64,000 nt of DNA, from assembly GCF_008974325.1 (NCBI RefSeq), contig NZ_BKCG01000008.1, forward strand, positions 93,636-157,635, in the 5' to 3' direction. Positions 46,426-54,728 of the stretch are shown here, in pieces. The position numbers were made by a program, and so were the translations under genes. The notes beneath the pieces are model-generated. The model had not been told where the DNA came from. It saw only the letters and a program-made list of their open reading frames with translations, and searched no databases. The first letter of the stretch is position 1, and every line of letters begins with the position of its first letter. This stretch comes from Patiriisocius marinus (lineage in GTDB: Bacteria; Bacteroidota; Bacteroidia; Flavobacteriales; Flavobacteriaceae).

Positions 46426-47706
46426 TTAAATTTCAAATTCCTTTAAAGTTTCAGTAATAATAGAAACACATTCTAGTAATTGCTTTTCAGTCATTACTAG
46501 AGGTGGTGCAAAACGAATAATATTACCGTGTGTAGGCTTTGCCAATAAACCATTATCTCTTAAACTAAGACAGATGTTCCAAGCTGTATCACCTTCCTCG
46601 TCATCATTAATTACAATTGCATTAAGCAATCCTTTACCACGCACTAATTTACAAATAGTACTAGTTTCAATATATTTATTTAATTCAGCTCTAAACAACT
46701 CTCCTAATACGAAAGCGTTTTCTGCTAATTTTTCGTCTTTAACAACCTCTAAAGCGGCCATTGCAACAGCTGCAGAAATTGGGTTACCACCAAATGTTGA
46801 TCCGTGAGTTCCAGGCTGTATTACACTCATTACATCATCATTAGCTAATACCGCAGAAACTGGGTAAGCTCCACCACTTAATGCTTTACCTAATATCAAT
46901 ACATCAGGTTTTACATCTGGAGTTCCACTACAATCTTTATTAGGACAAGAACAATTACCGCAAGTAGCTAATAATCTACCAGTACGTGCTATTCCTGTTT
47001 GTACTTCATCTGCAATAAACAATACGTTATGTTTTTCGCATAATGCTTTTGCTTTTATCAGGTAATCATCTGAAGGTACATAAACTCCTGCTTCCCCTTG
47101 AATAGGCTCAGCCATAAATCCAGCAATATTTTTATTACTTTCTAATAACTTTTCAAGAGCTTCATAATCATCGTAAGCAACTTTAATAAATCCATTTGTA
47201 TAAGGACCAAAATTATCACGAGCAACAGGATCGTTAGAAAAAGAAATAATAGTTGTTGTTCTTCCATGGAAGTTATTTTCACAAACGATTATTTCAGCTT
47301 CATTTTCTGCAATACCTTTTTTCTCGTAAGCCCATTTTCTACATAGTTTTAAAGCAGTTTCAACCGCTTCAGCACCAGTATTCATTGGTAGTATTTTATC
47401 AAACTTAAAGTAGTTAGCAGCATACTCTTCATATTTCCCTAATATATCATTATAGAAAGCACGAGAAGTCAATGTAAGTGTTTCAGCTTGTTTTGTCATT
47501 GCTCCTACAATTTTAGGATGACAATGCCCTTGATTTACTGCTGAGTATGCTGATAGAAAATCGTAATATTGTTTTCCTTCAACATCCCATACATGAACAC
47601 CTTCTCCCCTGTTTAGTACCACGGGAAGTGGGTGATAATTATGGGCTCCATACTTGTTCTCTAAATCTATCGCTTGTTGCGATGATACTTTATCTATAAC
47701 AGACAT
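46426..47706 (-). CDS. rocD: Ornithine aminotransferase with cysteine-cluster insertion
   Basis: PLP enzyme that converts ornithine and 2-oxoglutarate to glutamate semialdehyde and glutamate. 426 residues of class III aminotransferase: [12 protein letters not shown] (109-120), FHGRT (146-150), ADEVQTG (D233) and PLP lysine K274 in [10 protein letters not shown]. Between [17 protein letters not shown] and the lysine lies a short insert with four cysteines, C249, C252, C254 and C259 ([11 protein letters not shown]), absent from the classical human/Bacillus enzymes as I know them. It could bind a metal or form disulfides. The gene has its own promoter box at 47781-47788. Confidence 0.92.
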   Translation of the reverse strand: MSVIDKVSSQQAIDLENKYGAHNYHPLPVVLNRGEGVHVWDVEGKQYYDFLSAYSAVNQGHCHPKIVGAMTKQAETLTLTSRAFYNDILGKYEEYAANYFKFDKILPMNTGAEAVETALKLCRKWAYEKKGIAENEAEIIVCENNFHGRTTTIISFSNDPVARDNFGPYTNGFIKVAYDDYEALEKLLESNKNIAGFMAEPIQGEAGVYVPSDDYLIKAKALCEKHNVLFIADEVQTGIARTGRLLATCGNCSCPNKDCSGTPDVKPDVLILGKALSGGAYPVSAVLANDDVMSVIQPGTHGSTFGGNPISAAVAMAALEVVKDEKLAENAFVLGELFRAELNKYIETSTICKLVRGKGLLNAIVINDDEEGDTAWNICLSLRDNGLLAKPTHGNIIRFAPPLVMTEKQLLECVSIITETLKEFEI

Positions 47707-47780
47707 ATTCTAATATTTTAAACTCTTACTTTTTTTGATTCCTTCTTAAGGAGAGAAATCACCCTATTTTACCTTATTCA

Positions 47781-47788
47781 CAAAACTA
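47781..47788 (-). promoter_or_regulatory. -7 box of rocD
   Basis: This reads TAGTTTTG on the minus strand, giving a leader of about 70 bases. No clear -33 element is seen. Confidence 0.4.
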
Positions 47789-47921
47789 AAATAAAAACTC
47801 TTATAGTTAAGCTAATAAAAATCTTTTTTATCGAAAACACACCCATCTACGTGCTACATAAGTCCTTTACTAGTTTAGTATTAAGTAAATTAAGGCTTAA
47901 CCAATAATTTAAACAAAACAA

Positions 47922-49100
47922 ATGGACACAATTACTAACTTATGGAACAATCTAGAAAACTCGCTTGGGGTATTCATCCCAACAATTATAGCAGTAATTT
48001 TAATACTAATTATAGGGCTTTTTATCGCAAAGATTATCAAGAAGATTGTTAAAAATGTCATTAAAAAAACTGGCGTTGATGACAAGTTGAAAAGTAACGT
48101 AAAACTGTCTGATTTTGTATCTAAATTAGTTTATCTACTTGTTTTAATATTTGTGTTCATCCTAGCATTAAACAAGTTAGGGATGACGGAGGTTTTAGAC
48201 CCATTAAAAAATATGTTAAATGGATTCCTATCATTTATACCTAATATCATAGGAGCTGGTCTTGTTGGGTACGTAGGCTATATGCTAGCAAAGATTATTT
48301 CTGAACTTGTAGGGATGTCTGGAGATACTATTCAAAATATGGCGCCAAAATTAAAATTGCCAGAAAACATAAATCTAGTAAAAATTATAACGAAGGTGGT
48401 ATTTATCATCATTTTTGTTCCTATTTTAATTGCAGCTCTAAACATATTAAATATGGATGCAATTTCAGTACCTGCATCCTTAATGCTATCGCAGTTACTA
48501 AGCAGCATACCTAAAATTATTATGGCTATGTTAATCCTTATAATCTTTATAGTAGGAGCTCGTTTTGTATCTGACCTAGTTAAGGACTTATTAAACAGCA
48601 TGAATTTAAATGAGTTTGCTAAGAAAATTGAATTAGATTCAATTATAGGAAATGCTAATATAGTTTCACTAATTGGTAAACTAGTATACTTCTTTATAGT
48701 ATTATTTGGAATTATGACAGCAGTAGAAAAATTAGAATTTCAGAATTTAACTGAAATTTTAGAAACCGTTACATCATATGCTGGTAAGATAATATTTGGT
48801 CTTGTAATTTTAGCGATAGGAAATTGGATAGCGAGTATTGCTTATAAAAATTTCGCTAAAAATGAAGATAATAAATTTATTGGAGCAATTGTAAGAGTAG
48901 CAATTATAGCTATTTTCTTAGCAATTGGGCTTAGAACGATGGGTATTGCAGATGATATTATTAATCTAGCTTTTGGTATTACACTTGGTACTGTTGCAGT
49001 TACAATAGCATTGTCATTTGGTCTTGGAGGAAGAGAAGCTGCAGGGAAACAAATGCATAAAATTATTGATAAATTCAACTCAAAAACAGATAGTAAATAA
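47922..49100 (+). CDS. Mechanosensitive ion channel family protein (conserved TM-helix type)
   Basis: 392 residues, almost wholly membrane-embedded, with several copies of the conserved TM-helix unit (IPNIIGAGLVGYVGYMLAKIIS, IPKIIMAMLILIIFIVGARFVSD, AGKIIFGLVILAIGNWIAS). The C-terminal AFGITLGTVAVTIALSFGLGGREAAGKQM resembles the pore-lining segment of MscS relatives. It lacks the cytoplasmic beta/alpha vestibule of MscS, so gating is uncertain. It is monocistronic with a terminator. Confidence 0.87.
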   Translation: MDTITNLWNNLENSLGVFIPTIIAVILILIIGLFIAKIIKKIVKNVIKKTGVDDKLKSNVKLSDFVSKLVYLLVLIFVFILALNKLGMTEVLDPLKNMLNGFLSFIPNIIGAGLVGYVGYMLAKIISELVGMSGDTIQNMAPKLKLPENINLVKIITKVVFIIIFVPILIAALNILNMDAISVPASLMLSQLLSSIPKIIMAMLILIIFIVGARFVSDLVKDLLNSMNLNEFAKKIELDSIIGNANIVSLIGKLVYFFIVLFGIMTAVEKLEFQNLTEILETVTSYAGKIIFGLVILAIGNWIASIAYKNFAKNEDNKFIGAIVRVAIIAIFLAIGLRTMGIADDIINLAFGITLGTVAVTIALSFGLGGREAAGKQMHKIIDKFNSKTDSK

Positions 49101-49120
49101 ATAGTAAAATCAATAACTCT

Positions 49121-49152
49121 AAAAAACGTCACTTATAAAGGTGACGTTTTTT
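49121..49152 (+). terminator. Terminator after the mechanosensitive channel gene
   Basis: A 12-bp perfect stem (49121-49132 with 49141-49152) and 8-base loop are followed by a T-run. It lies just upstream of the rlmD promoter box. Confidence 0.88.
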
Positions 49153-49159
49153 TTTATGT

Positions 49160-49167
49160 TATTTTTG
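49160..49167 (+). promoter_or_regulatory. Candidate -7 box of rlmD, possibly leaderless
   Basis: TATTTTTG matches TAnnTTTG and ends 4 bases before the ATG at 49172. The -33 position falls in the terminator and has no TTG. Confidence 0.4.
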
Positions 49168-49171
49168 CGAT

Positions 49172-50590
49172 ATGGCTAGAAAAAAAACAAACAGAATAAT
49201 TTTAGAAAACTTAGAAGTAATTGATGCTGGTGCAAAAGGGAAGGCTGTTGCCAAGTCCCCTGATGGACGTATAGTATTTATTAATAATGCTGTTCCGGGT
49301 GATGTTGTTACAGTACAAACAACTAAAAAAAGGAAAGCTTATTTTGAAGGTACTGCCATTGCAGTAACTAAATTTTCTGATAAACGCGTAGAACCAGTTT
49401 GTGAGCATTTTGGGACCTGCGGAGGTTGCAAATGGCAGCATATGGGTTATGAACATCAACTATTCTACAAGCAAAAGGAAGTTGAAAATAACCTTATGCG
49501 AATAGGCAAAGTTGAAATGCCAACCATCACTCCTATTCTAGGATCTGCTGAACAATATTTTTATCGTAATAAAATGGAGTTTTCATTTAGCGATAATAAA
49601 TGGCTAACGTTAGAACAAATTAAAAGTGACGTAGTAATTGAGAATAAAAATGCACTAGGATTTCATATTCCTGGTATGTGGGATAAAATTTTAGATCTTA
49701 ATAAATGTTATCTTCAAGCTGACCCCAGTAATGCTATTAGAGATTTTGTAAAAGCTAAAGCACAAGAACTAAATATTCCATTTTTCAACGCAAGAAGTCA
49801 GGAAGGTGTTATGCGCACCCTAATGATACGTACTTCTAGCACAGGAGACGTTATGGTGTTAATTCAGTTTTACAAAGAAGAAACTGAAACCAGAGAAGCA
49901 TTATTAGAAGCCATAAAAAATGAATTCCCAACAATTACATCACTTTTATATGTAATAAACGGAAAAGGTAACGATACCATTTATGATCAAGAAGTATTAG
50001 TTTACGCTGGAGAAGATCATATTTTTGAGGAAATGGAAGGCTTACAGTTTAAGATAAATGCCAAATCCTTCTACCAAACAAACAGTGACCAAGCTTTTGA
50101 ACTTTATAAAATAACAAGAGACTTTGCTGGCTTAACAGGCGAAGAACTTGTTTACGATTTATACACAGGTACAGGAACAATTGCATTATTTGTTGCTTCG
50201 AAAGCTAAAAAAGTTATTGGTGTTGAAGCTGTGCCAGATGCCATTGAAGCTGCAAAAGCGAATGCTGCTCATAATAACATTAATAATACGGAGTTCTATG
50301 TTGGTGATATGAAAAAAGTCTTTAATGACCAATTTATCTCACAACACGGAATGGCAGACGTTGTAATAACTGATCCACCACGAGATGGAATGCACGCTGA
50401 TGTTGTTGCACAATTATTACAACTAGGCGCTAAAAAAATAGTGTACGTTAGCTGTAATAGCGCTACACAAGCTAGAGATTTAGCATTATTAGACGAAATG
50501 TACAAAGTAACTAAAGTACAACCTGTCGATATGTTCCCGCAAACGCACCACGTTGAAAATGTAGTTCTTTTAGAAAAAAGAGACGCTTAA
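49172..50590 (+). CDS. rlmD: 23S rRNA (uracil-5-)-methyltransferase RlmD/RumA
   Basis: SAM-dependent enzyme that makes m5U in 23S rRNA (U1939 in E. coli). 472 residues: an N-terminal TRAM domain (about 8-65), four cysteines for a [4Fe-4S] cluster (CEHFGTCGGCKW plus LNKCYLQ), SAM motif VYDLYTGTGTIALFVA, TDPPRDGMH, and the catalytic nucleophile Cys in VYVSCNSATQARD. It is the first of three co-directional genes with short gaps or overlaps. Confidence 0.93.
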   Translation: MARKKTNRIILENLEVIDAGAKGKAVAKSPDGRIVFINNAVPGDVVTVQTTKKRKAYFEGTAIAVTKFSDKRVEPVCEHFGTCGGCKWQHMGYEHQLFYKQKEVENNLMRIGKVEMPTITPILGSAEQYFYRNKMEFSFSDNKWLTLEQIKSDVVIENKNALGFHIPGMWDKILDLNKCYLQADPSNAIRDFVKAKAQELNIPFFNARSQEGVMRTLMIRTSSTGDVMVLIQFYKEETETREALLEAIKNEFPTITSLLYVINGKGNDTIYDQEVLVYAGEDHIFEEMEGLQFKINAKSFYQTNSDQAFELYKITRDFAGLTGEELVYDLYTGTGTIALFVASKAKKVIGVEAVPDAIEAAKANAAHNNINNTEFYVGDMKKVFNDQFISQHGMADVVITDPPRDGMHADVVAQLLQLGAKKIVYVSCNSATQARDLALLDEMYKVTKVQPVDMFPQTHHVENVVLLEKRDA

Positions 50591-50615
50591 TTATAATGCC
50601 TTTAATATTTTGGCT

Positions 50616-51113
50616 ATGCTAAAAAAAACATTAATTCTATTAACTATTATTGCTCTTTATGCAGGTTGTACAAGGGATGACATTTGTCCTGAAGGCACAC
50701 CTACTACCCCACGACTAATAATTAAGTTTATGGATTTGAGTAACCCAGCAGAAGTCAAATTTGTTACAAATTTAAAAGTTGCATTAACAAGCAATGAGGA
50801 TGACGAAATTTTTACTGTACGTACAGATACCATTTACGAAATACCGCTTAATCCTTCATTAACAAGTGTGCAATACACGTTTACAAAAGATTTTGAGGGG
50901 GAAGATGAAAACAGCGACAACATCCGTTTTAACTATGGTATTGGCGAAGATGTTTACATCAATAGAGCTTGCGCGTTTAAAACCACGTATACAGATTTAG
51001 GTGCAATGGTTAGAAACGAAGGTGCTGCAAATACTAACTGGATGCTCAATGTAGAAATAACTAATGATTTAATTGAAAATGAAGATATTACCCATATTAC
51101 TGTTTTTCATTAG
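50616..51113 (+). CDS. DUF6452-like lipoprotein
   Basis: 165 residues from the ATG at 50616. The open frame also has a TTG two codons earlier. Lipobox YAGC (Cys18) is followed by TRDDICPEGTPTTPRLIIKFMD, matching the Bacteroidota DUF6452 pattern. Conserved cysteines occur in DDIC and NRACAFKT. Function is unknown. It lies 25 bases after rlmD and overlaps the DUF6048-like gene that follows, a linkage commonly seen in Flavobacteriaceae. Confidence 0.8.
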   Translation: MLKKTLILLTIIALYAGCTRDDICPEGTPTTPRLIIKFMDLSNPAEVKFVTNLKVALTSNEDDEIFTVRTDTIYEIPLNPSLTSVQYTFTKDFEGEDENSDNIRFNYGIGEDVYINRACAFKTTYTDLGAMVRNEGAANTNWMLNVEITNDLIENEDITHITVFH

Positions 51114-51789
51114 TATACTTTTTACTTCTGAAATTTTAATGGCCCAAGAGAGTGATGCTTCTAACAAAAAAGCTGACACCCTCCAAGCACCTATAAAATA
51201 TGGCCTTAGAGTTGGTTTAGATGTAGCGAAACCAATTAGAACATTACTTGATGAAGATTATTCAGGTTTTGAATTAATTGCAGATTTTAATATTTCAAAA
51301 CGACTTTATGTTGCTGCGGAATTAGGGAGCGAAGAGAAGGATTATTTTGAACCTAATTTAAATGCACGAACAAAAGGTAGTTACTTAAAAGTTGGTGGAG
51401 ATTTTAATGCAAACCGAAACTGGATAGGTTTAAACAATATTATTAATATTGGGTTACGTTATGGTATTTCAGCTTTTGACCAAGAATTATTAGCGTATAA
51501 TATTTACAGCACTGACCAAACTTTTAATCCAACTTTTAGAACAGATGCCCTTGAGTTTAATGGATTAACTGCTAGCTGGGTAGAACTAATAGTAGGTCTA
51601 AAAACCGAAGTACTTAAAAATCTTTATTTGAGTTTAAACTTTCAAATAAAACATATGGTGAGCGAAGAAACACCAGAGAATTTTGGTAATTTATTCATTC
51701 CAGGATTTGGAAAAACTAATGATTACAGCGAATTTGGTGCAGGATACAGCTACAGTATTTCGTACTTAATTCCACTATTTACAAAGTAA
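51079..51789 (+). CDS. DUF6048-like outer-membrane protein
   Basis: 236 residues from the ATG at 51079. A TTG two codons upstream is the alternative. A signal peptide ends near ILMAQ. The rest (KYGLRVGLDVAKPIRTLLDEDYSGFELIADFN...) is strand-rich with a closing aromatic/LIPLF end, consistent with a small barrel of the DUF6048 family. It overlaps the DUF6452-like gene by 35 bases, so the two are probably co-translated. Function is unknown. Confidence 0.8.
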   Translation: MKILPILLFFISILFTSEILMAQESDASNKKADTLQAPIKYGLRVGLDVAKPIRTLLDEDYSGFELIADFNISKRLYVAAELGSEEKDYFEPNLNARTKGSYLKVGGDFNANRNWIGLNNIINIGLRYGISAFDQELLAYNIYSTDQTFNPTFRTDALEFNGLTASWVELIVGLKTEVLKNLYLSLNFQIKHMVSEETPENFGNLFIPGFGKTNDYSEFGAGYSYSISYLIPLFTK

Positions 51790-51812
51790 GAGCTTACTTT
51801 TATCACTACTAT

Positions 51813-51858
51813 ACAGTCGTATTTGTCAATAAAGAAACGTCTCTTCAAATACGACTGT
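51813..51858. repeat. 13-bp inverted repeat between convergent genes
   Basis: Perfect arms 51813-51825 and 51846-51858 enclose a 20-base loop. It lies between the DUF6048-like gene and the convergent methyltransferase gene, so it may terminate transcription, but it lacks the close T-run seen at the other terminators here. Confidence 0.6.
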
Positions 51859-51869
51859 TCAATTTTAGT

Positions 51870-53027
51870 TTAGTTCTTTTTGGCTTTTTTACTACCAGCG
51901 TACAATTCATACTTTACTAATCTACTTTCTAATTTACCATTAAACAGTTTTATCTTTTTTGAAGGTCGTAGCCCAACAAACTTAAGTGCTTCAAGGTTTG
52001 ATGTTATCATCCAAGCTTGTGAATCTGGATAATTTCTTTTAAAAGTATTTCCAATATTTCCATAGAATTTTTCAACGTCGTCAACTGCAATACGTTCATC
52101 ATAAGGAGGGTTTACTGCAATGAAAAGTGTTTTATCATTCTCCTTTTCAGTTTCGAAAAAATCTTTGTTTTCTAGAGTTATAAATTCGGTTAAACTAGCT
52201 GCTTCAATATTTTCTTTCGCTTTTTGAATTGCAATTCGATCAATATCAAAACCAGTAATTTTATAATTAAACTCTCTAATTTTCTTTAATGCAGCATTTT
52301 CAATTAGTTCGTAAAGATCAACATCAAAATCTGGCCAAGTTTCAAAACCGAATTCATCTTTATTTAAATTAGGTGGAATATTACAAGCAATCATTGCGGC
52401 TTCAATTAACAAGGTTCCACTACCGCACATTGGGTCAAGGAAATCACATTGTCCATTCCACCCAGCTTTCATTAGCATTCCTGCTGCAAGAACTTCATTT
52501 ATTGGCGCCATTGTAGTAGCTACCTTATAGCCTCTTTTATGTAAAGATTGCCCAGAACTATCTAAAGAAACTGTACAAATATTTCTATCAATATGAATAT
52601 TTATTCTTAATGTAGGGTGATCTAAATCTACATTAGGTCTAACCCCTTTTTGATCTCTAAAACGGTCAACAATTGCATCTTTAGTTTTTAATGAAATATA
52701 TTGTGAATGAGTAAAGTAATCTGAAAAAACAGTTGCATCAACTGCAAGGCTACCTTCAGCATCCATATAATCTTCCCATTTAATTGCATAAATTTTAGCA
52801 TACAAATCTTCCTCTTTAAAAACATTAAAAGAGGTTATGGGCTTCAATATTTTAATAGCGGTTCTACAAGATAAGTTTGCTTTATACATAAAACCTGTAT
52901 CGCCTTCAAACGATACGTTACGAACTCCTAGCTCAACGGCAGAAGCTCCCAATTGTCTTAATTCCTGCGCTAATAATTCTTCAAGACCATATAAGGTCTT
53001 TGCTACCATTTTAAAATTTTTTGTCAT
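51870..53027 (-). CDS. THUMP-domain RNA methyltransferase (RlmL-like)
   Basis: 385 residues from the ATG at 53025-53027 (MTKNFKMVAKTLYGLEELLA). An N-terminal THUMP domain (about 45-160) precedes a class I SAM methyltransferase with FLDPMCGSGTLLIEAAMIA and the N6/N2-type catalytic motif NPPYDERI. This corresponds to the N-terminal half of E. coli RlmL, which makes m2G2445 in 23S rRNA. The frame stays open for 38 codons upstream, but that stretch crosses the promoter and the divergent gene's start and is not coding. Confidence 0.9.
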   Translation of the reverse strand: MTKNFKMVAKTLYGLEELLAQELRQLGASAVELGVRNVSFEGDTGFMYKANLSCRTAIKILKPITSFNVFKEEDLYAKIYAIKWEDYMDAEGSLAVDATVFSDYFTHSQYISLKTKDAIVDRFRDQKGVRPNVDLDHPTLRINIHIDRNICTVSLDSSGQSLHKRGYKVATTMAPINEVLAAGMLMKAGWNGQCDFLDPMCGSGTLLIEAAMIACNIPPNLNKDEFGFETWPDFDVDLYELIENAALKKIREFNYKITGFDIDRIAIQKAKENIEAASLTEFITLENKDFFETEKENDKTLFIAVNPPYDERIAVDDVEKFYGNIGNTFKRNYPDSQAWMITSNLEALKFVGLRPSKKIKLFNGKLESRLVKYELYAGSKKAKKN

Positions 53028-53048
53028 AGGTATAGATTCAAAGTCCTG

Positions 53049-53067
53049 CAAAAATACAGTATTTTCG
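53049..53067. promoter_or_regulatory. Closely packed divergent -7 boxes
   Basis: On the minus strand TATTTTTG (53049-53056) serves the THUMP methyltransferase. On the plus strand TATTTTCG (53060-53067) is a one-mismatch box for the methyltransferase starting at 53085. They are 3 bases apart, so the two promoters must overlap. Confidence 0.5.
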
Positions 53068-53084
53068 CACCGTAAGATTCGTTT

Positions 53085-53819
53085 ATGAAGAAAGAAGATT
53101 CTAATTGGTATGCATCGTGGTTTAATAACCCTAATTATCACATATTATATAAAGATAGAGACTACGATGAGGCAAGTTCGTTTATGCGTAGCCTAACAAC
53201 TTTTTTAAAGTTGCCCGAGAAGGCTAAAATTTTAGATTTAGCCTGTGGTAAAGGACGTCATTCAAAGCACTTAGCTACTTTAAAGTATAACGTTACAGGT
53301 GTAGATTTATCTCCTGAAAGTATCAAAGCAGCTAAAAAATTTGAGAGTTCAAATTTAAAATTTGAAGTTCATGATATGTGCGAACCTTTCCCAGATACGT
53401 TTGATGCTGTTTTTAATTTGTTTACAAGTTTTGGTTATTTTGAAACAGAAGAAGATAACCAAAGAACTATAAATGCTATTAAACAAGAGTTAAATAAAAA
53501 TGGTTATGGAGTAATTGATTTTTTAAACGTTAATTACGTTGCAGAAAATCTTGTTCCAGTTGAAGAAAAAATAGTTGATGGAGTAACTTTTAATTTAACT
53601 AGAGAAATTAAAGACAACTATATTATTAAAAAAATTAAATTCAATGATACTAATGGTTTCAATGAGTTTGAAGAAAAGGTAAGAGCTTTAACCTTAGAAG
53701 ATTTCAATACCTATTTTGAAAAAGCAGGGCTAAATTTGAAATATACTTTTGGTGATTATTCGCTAAATCCATTTAACATTAATACATCTAAAAGACTAAT
53801 TCTTATTTTTACACTATGA
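53085..53819 (+). CDS. Class I SAM-dependent methyltransferase
   Basis: 244 residues with a Rossmann methyltransferase core: ILDLACGKGRHSKHLA (motif I, about 44-59), GVDLSPESIKAA (motif II) and FDAVFNLFTSFGYF (motif IV region). The substrate cannot be told from sequence. Small-molecule or tRNA-type methyltransferases share this layout. The stop overlaps the ZIP transporter start by 4 bases. Confidence 0.87.
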   Translation: MKKEDSNWYASWFNNPNYHILYKDRDYDEASSFMRSLTTFLKLPEKAKILDLACGKGRHSKHLATLKYNVTGVDLSPESIKAAKKFESSNLKFEVHDMCEPFPDTFDAVFNLFTSFGYFETEEDNQRTINAIKQELNKNGYGVIDFLNVNYVAENLVPVEEKIVDGVTFNLTREIKDNYIIKKIKFNDTNGFNEFEEKVRALTLEDFNTYFEKAGLNLKYTFGDYSLNPFNINTSKRLILIFTL

Positions 53820-54484
53820 TTTATTTAGCACTTTTAATGTCGGTTCTGCTAGGCTTTGCTTCTGCAACTCTATTAAAACATAGACTTAAAAATAGTATGC
53901 CTCTATTACTAGCTTTTAGTGGAGCTTTTTTATTGGCTGTTACAGTTTTTGAAATGCTTCCAGAAGTATTTGAACATTATAATAAACGATTTGGTTTATT
54001 TATAATGCTCGGGCTTTTGTTACAAATATTCCTAGACTTTTTTAGTAAAGGTGCAGAGCACGGTCACGTGCATAGTCACGAAAAGCAAGTTAAATTTCCT
54101 TGGTTAATATTTTTAAGTTTATCAATTCACGCATTTTTAGAAGGTATTCCAGTTCAAGGACATAATGGGGTTTTTTATGGTATTTTAATACATAAAATAC
54201 CAATTGCAATGATTCTAACTTTGTTTTTGATTGATGGTCAACTATCTAAATCAAAAATTGCTTTATTTCTAATTTCATTTGCTTTAATGACTCCTCTTGG
54301 AGCCTTTGCAGCAAATCAGTTTTCATTTTTCGACACTTACAAACCTGAAATAGATGCAGTAGTTATTGGTGTTTTTCTTCACGTATCAACAACTATTCTT
54401 TTTGAAAGTAGCAAGGATCACAAATTTAATTTAGCGAAGCTTTTAACCATACTTTTAGGAACTGCTTTAGCTTATTTCATTTAA
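53816..54484 (+). CDS. ZIP-family metal transporter
   Basis: 222 residues with about seven transmembrane helices. There is a His-rich cytoplasmic loop (HGHVHSHEK, about 83-91). The ZIP metal-site helix reads SIHAFLEGIPVQG, followed by GILIHKIPIAMIL, which carries the paired His-x3-E and His-K motif. Zinc or iron uptake is the usual function. Translational overlap with the methyltransferase gene marks an operon, but a functional link is not obvious. Confidence 0.9.
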   Translation: MIYLALLMSVLLGFASATLLKHRLKNSMPLLLAFSGAFLLAVTVFEMLPEVFEHYNKRFGLFIMLGLLLQIFLDFFSKGAEHGHVHSHEKQVKFPWLIFLSLSIHAFLEGIPVQGHNGVFYGILIHKIPIAMILTLFLIDGQLSKSKIALFLISFALMTPLGAFAANQFSFFDTYKPEIDAVVIGVFLHVSTTILFESSKDHKFNLAKLLTILLGTALAYFI

Positions 54485-54679
54485 CTGACTTTTAAGTGTA
54501 GAATTCTAATTATAGATTCTGAAATTTTAAAGCACTTCAAATATTGCTTTTAAATTTAAATAATATATTAAACGATCACTTTATTTAAACTACAAAGAGT
54601 GTGTTGTATATATTATTAAGTTGCTATTCTACTTTAATAAAATATTTTCACATTTCAGTTTTTAAAAATAGTAGTATAA

Positions 54680-54709
54680 AAAAAGAGCGTTCATCTGAAC
54701 GCTCTTTTT
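54680..54709. terminator. Bidirectional terminator at 54.7 kb
   Basis: A 14-bp perfect stem (54680-54693 with 54696-54709) with a 2-base loop, relaxing to 4 or more, is flanked by A and T runs. It lies 20 bases past the stop of the large T9SS gene. Confidence 0.9.
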
Positions 54710-54728
54710 CATTTAATTGCTTAGTTAA

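Noticed and set aside
53028..53141. 38-codon extension of the THUMP methyltransferase overlapping the divergent gene
   Set aside because: It crosses the -7 box at 53049-53056 and the divergent start codon. The internal ATG gives a normal N-terminus.
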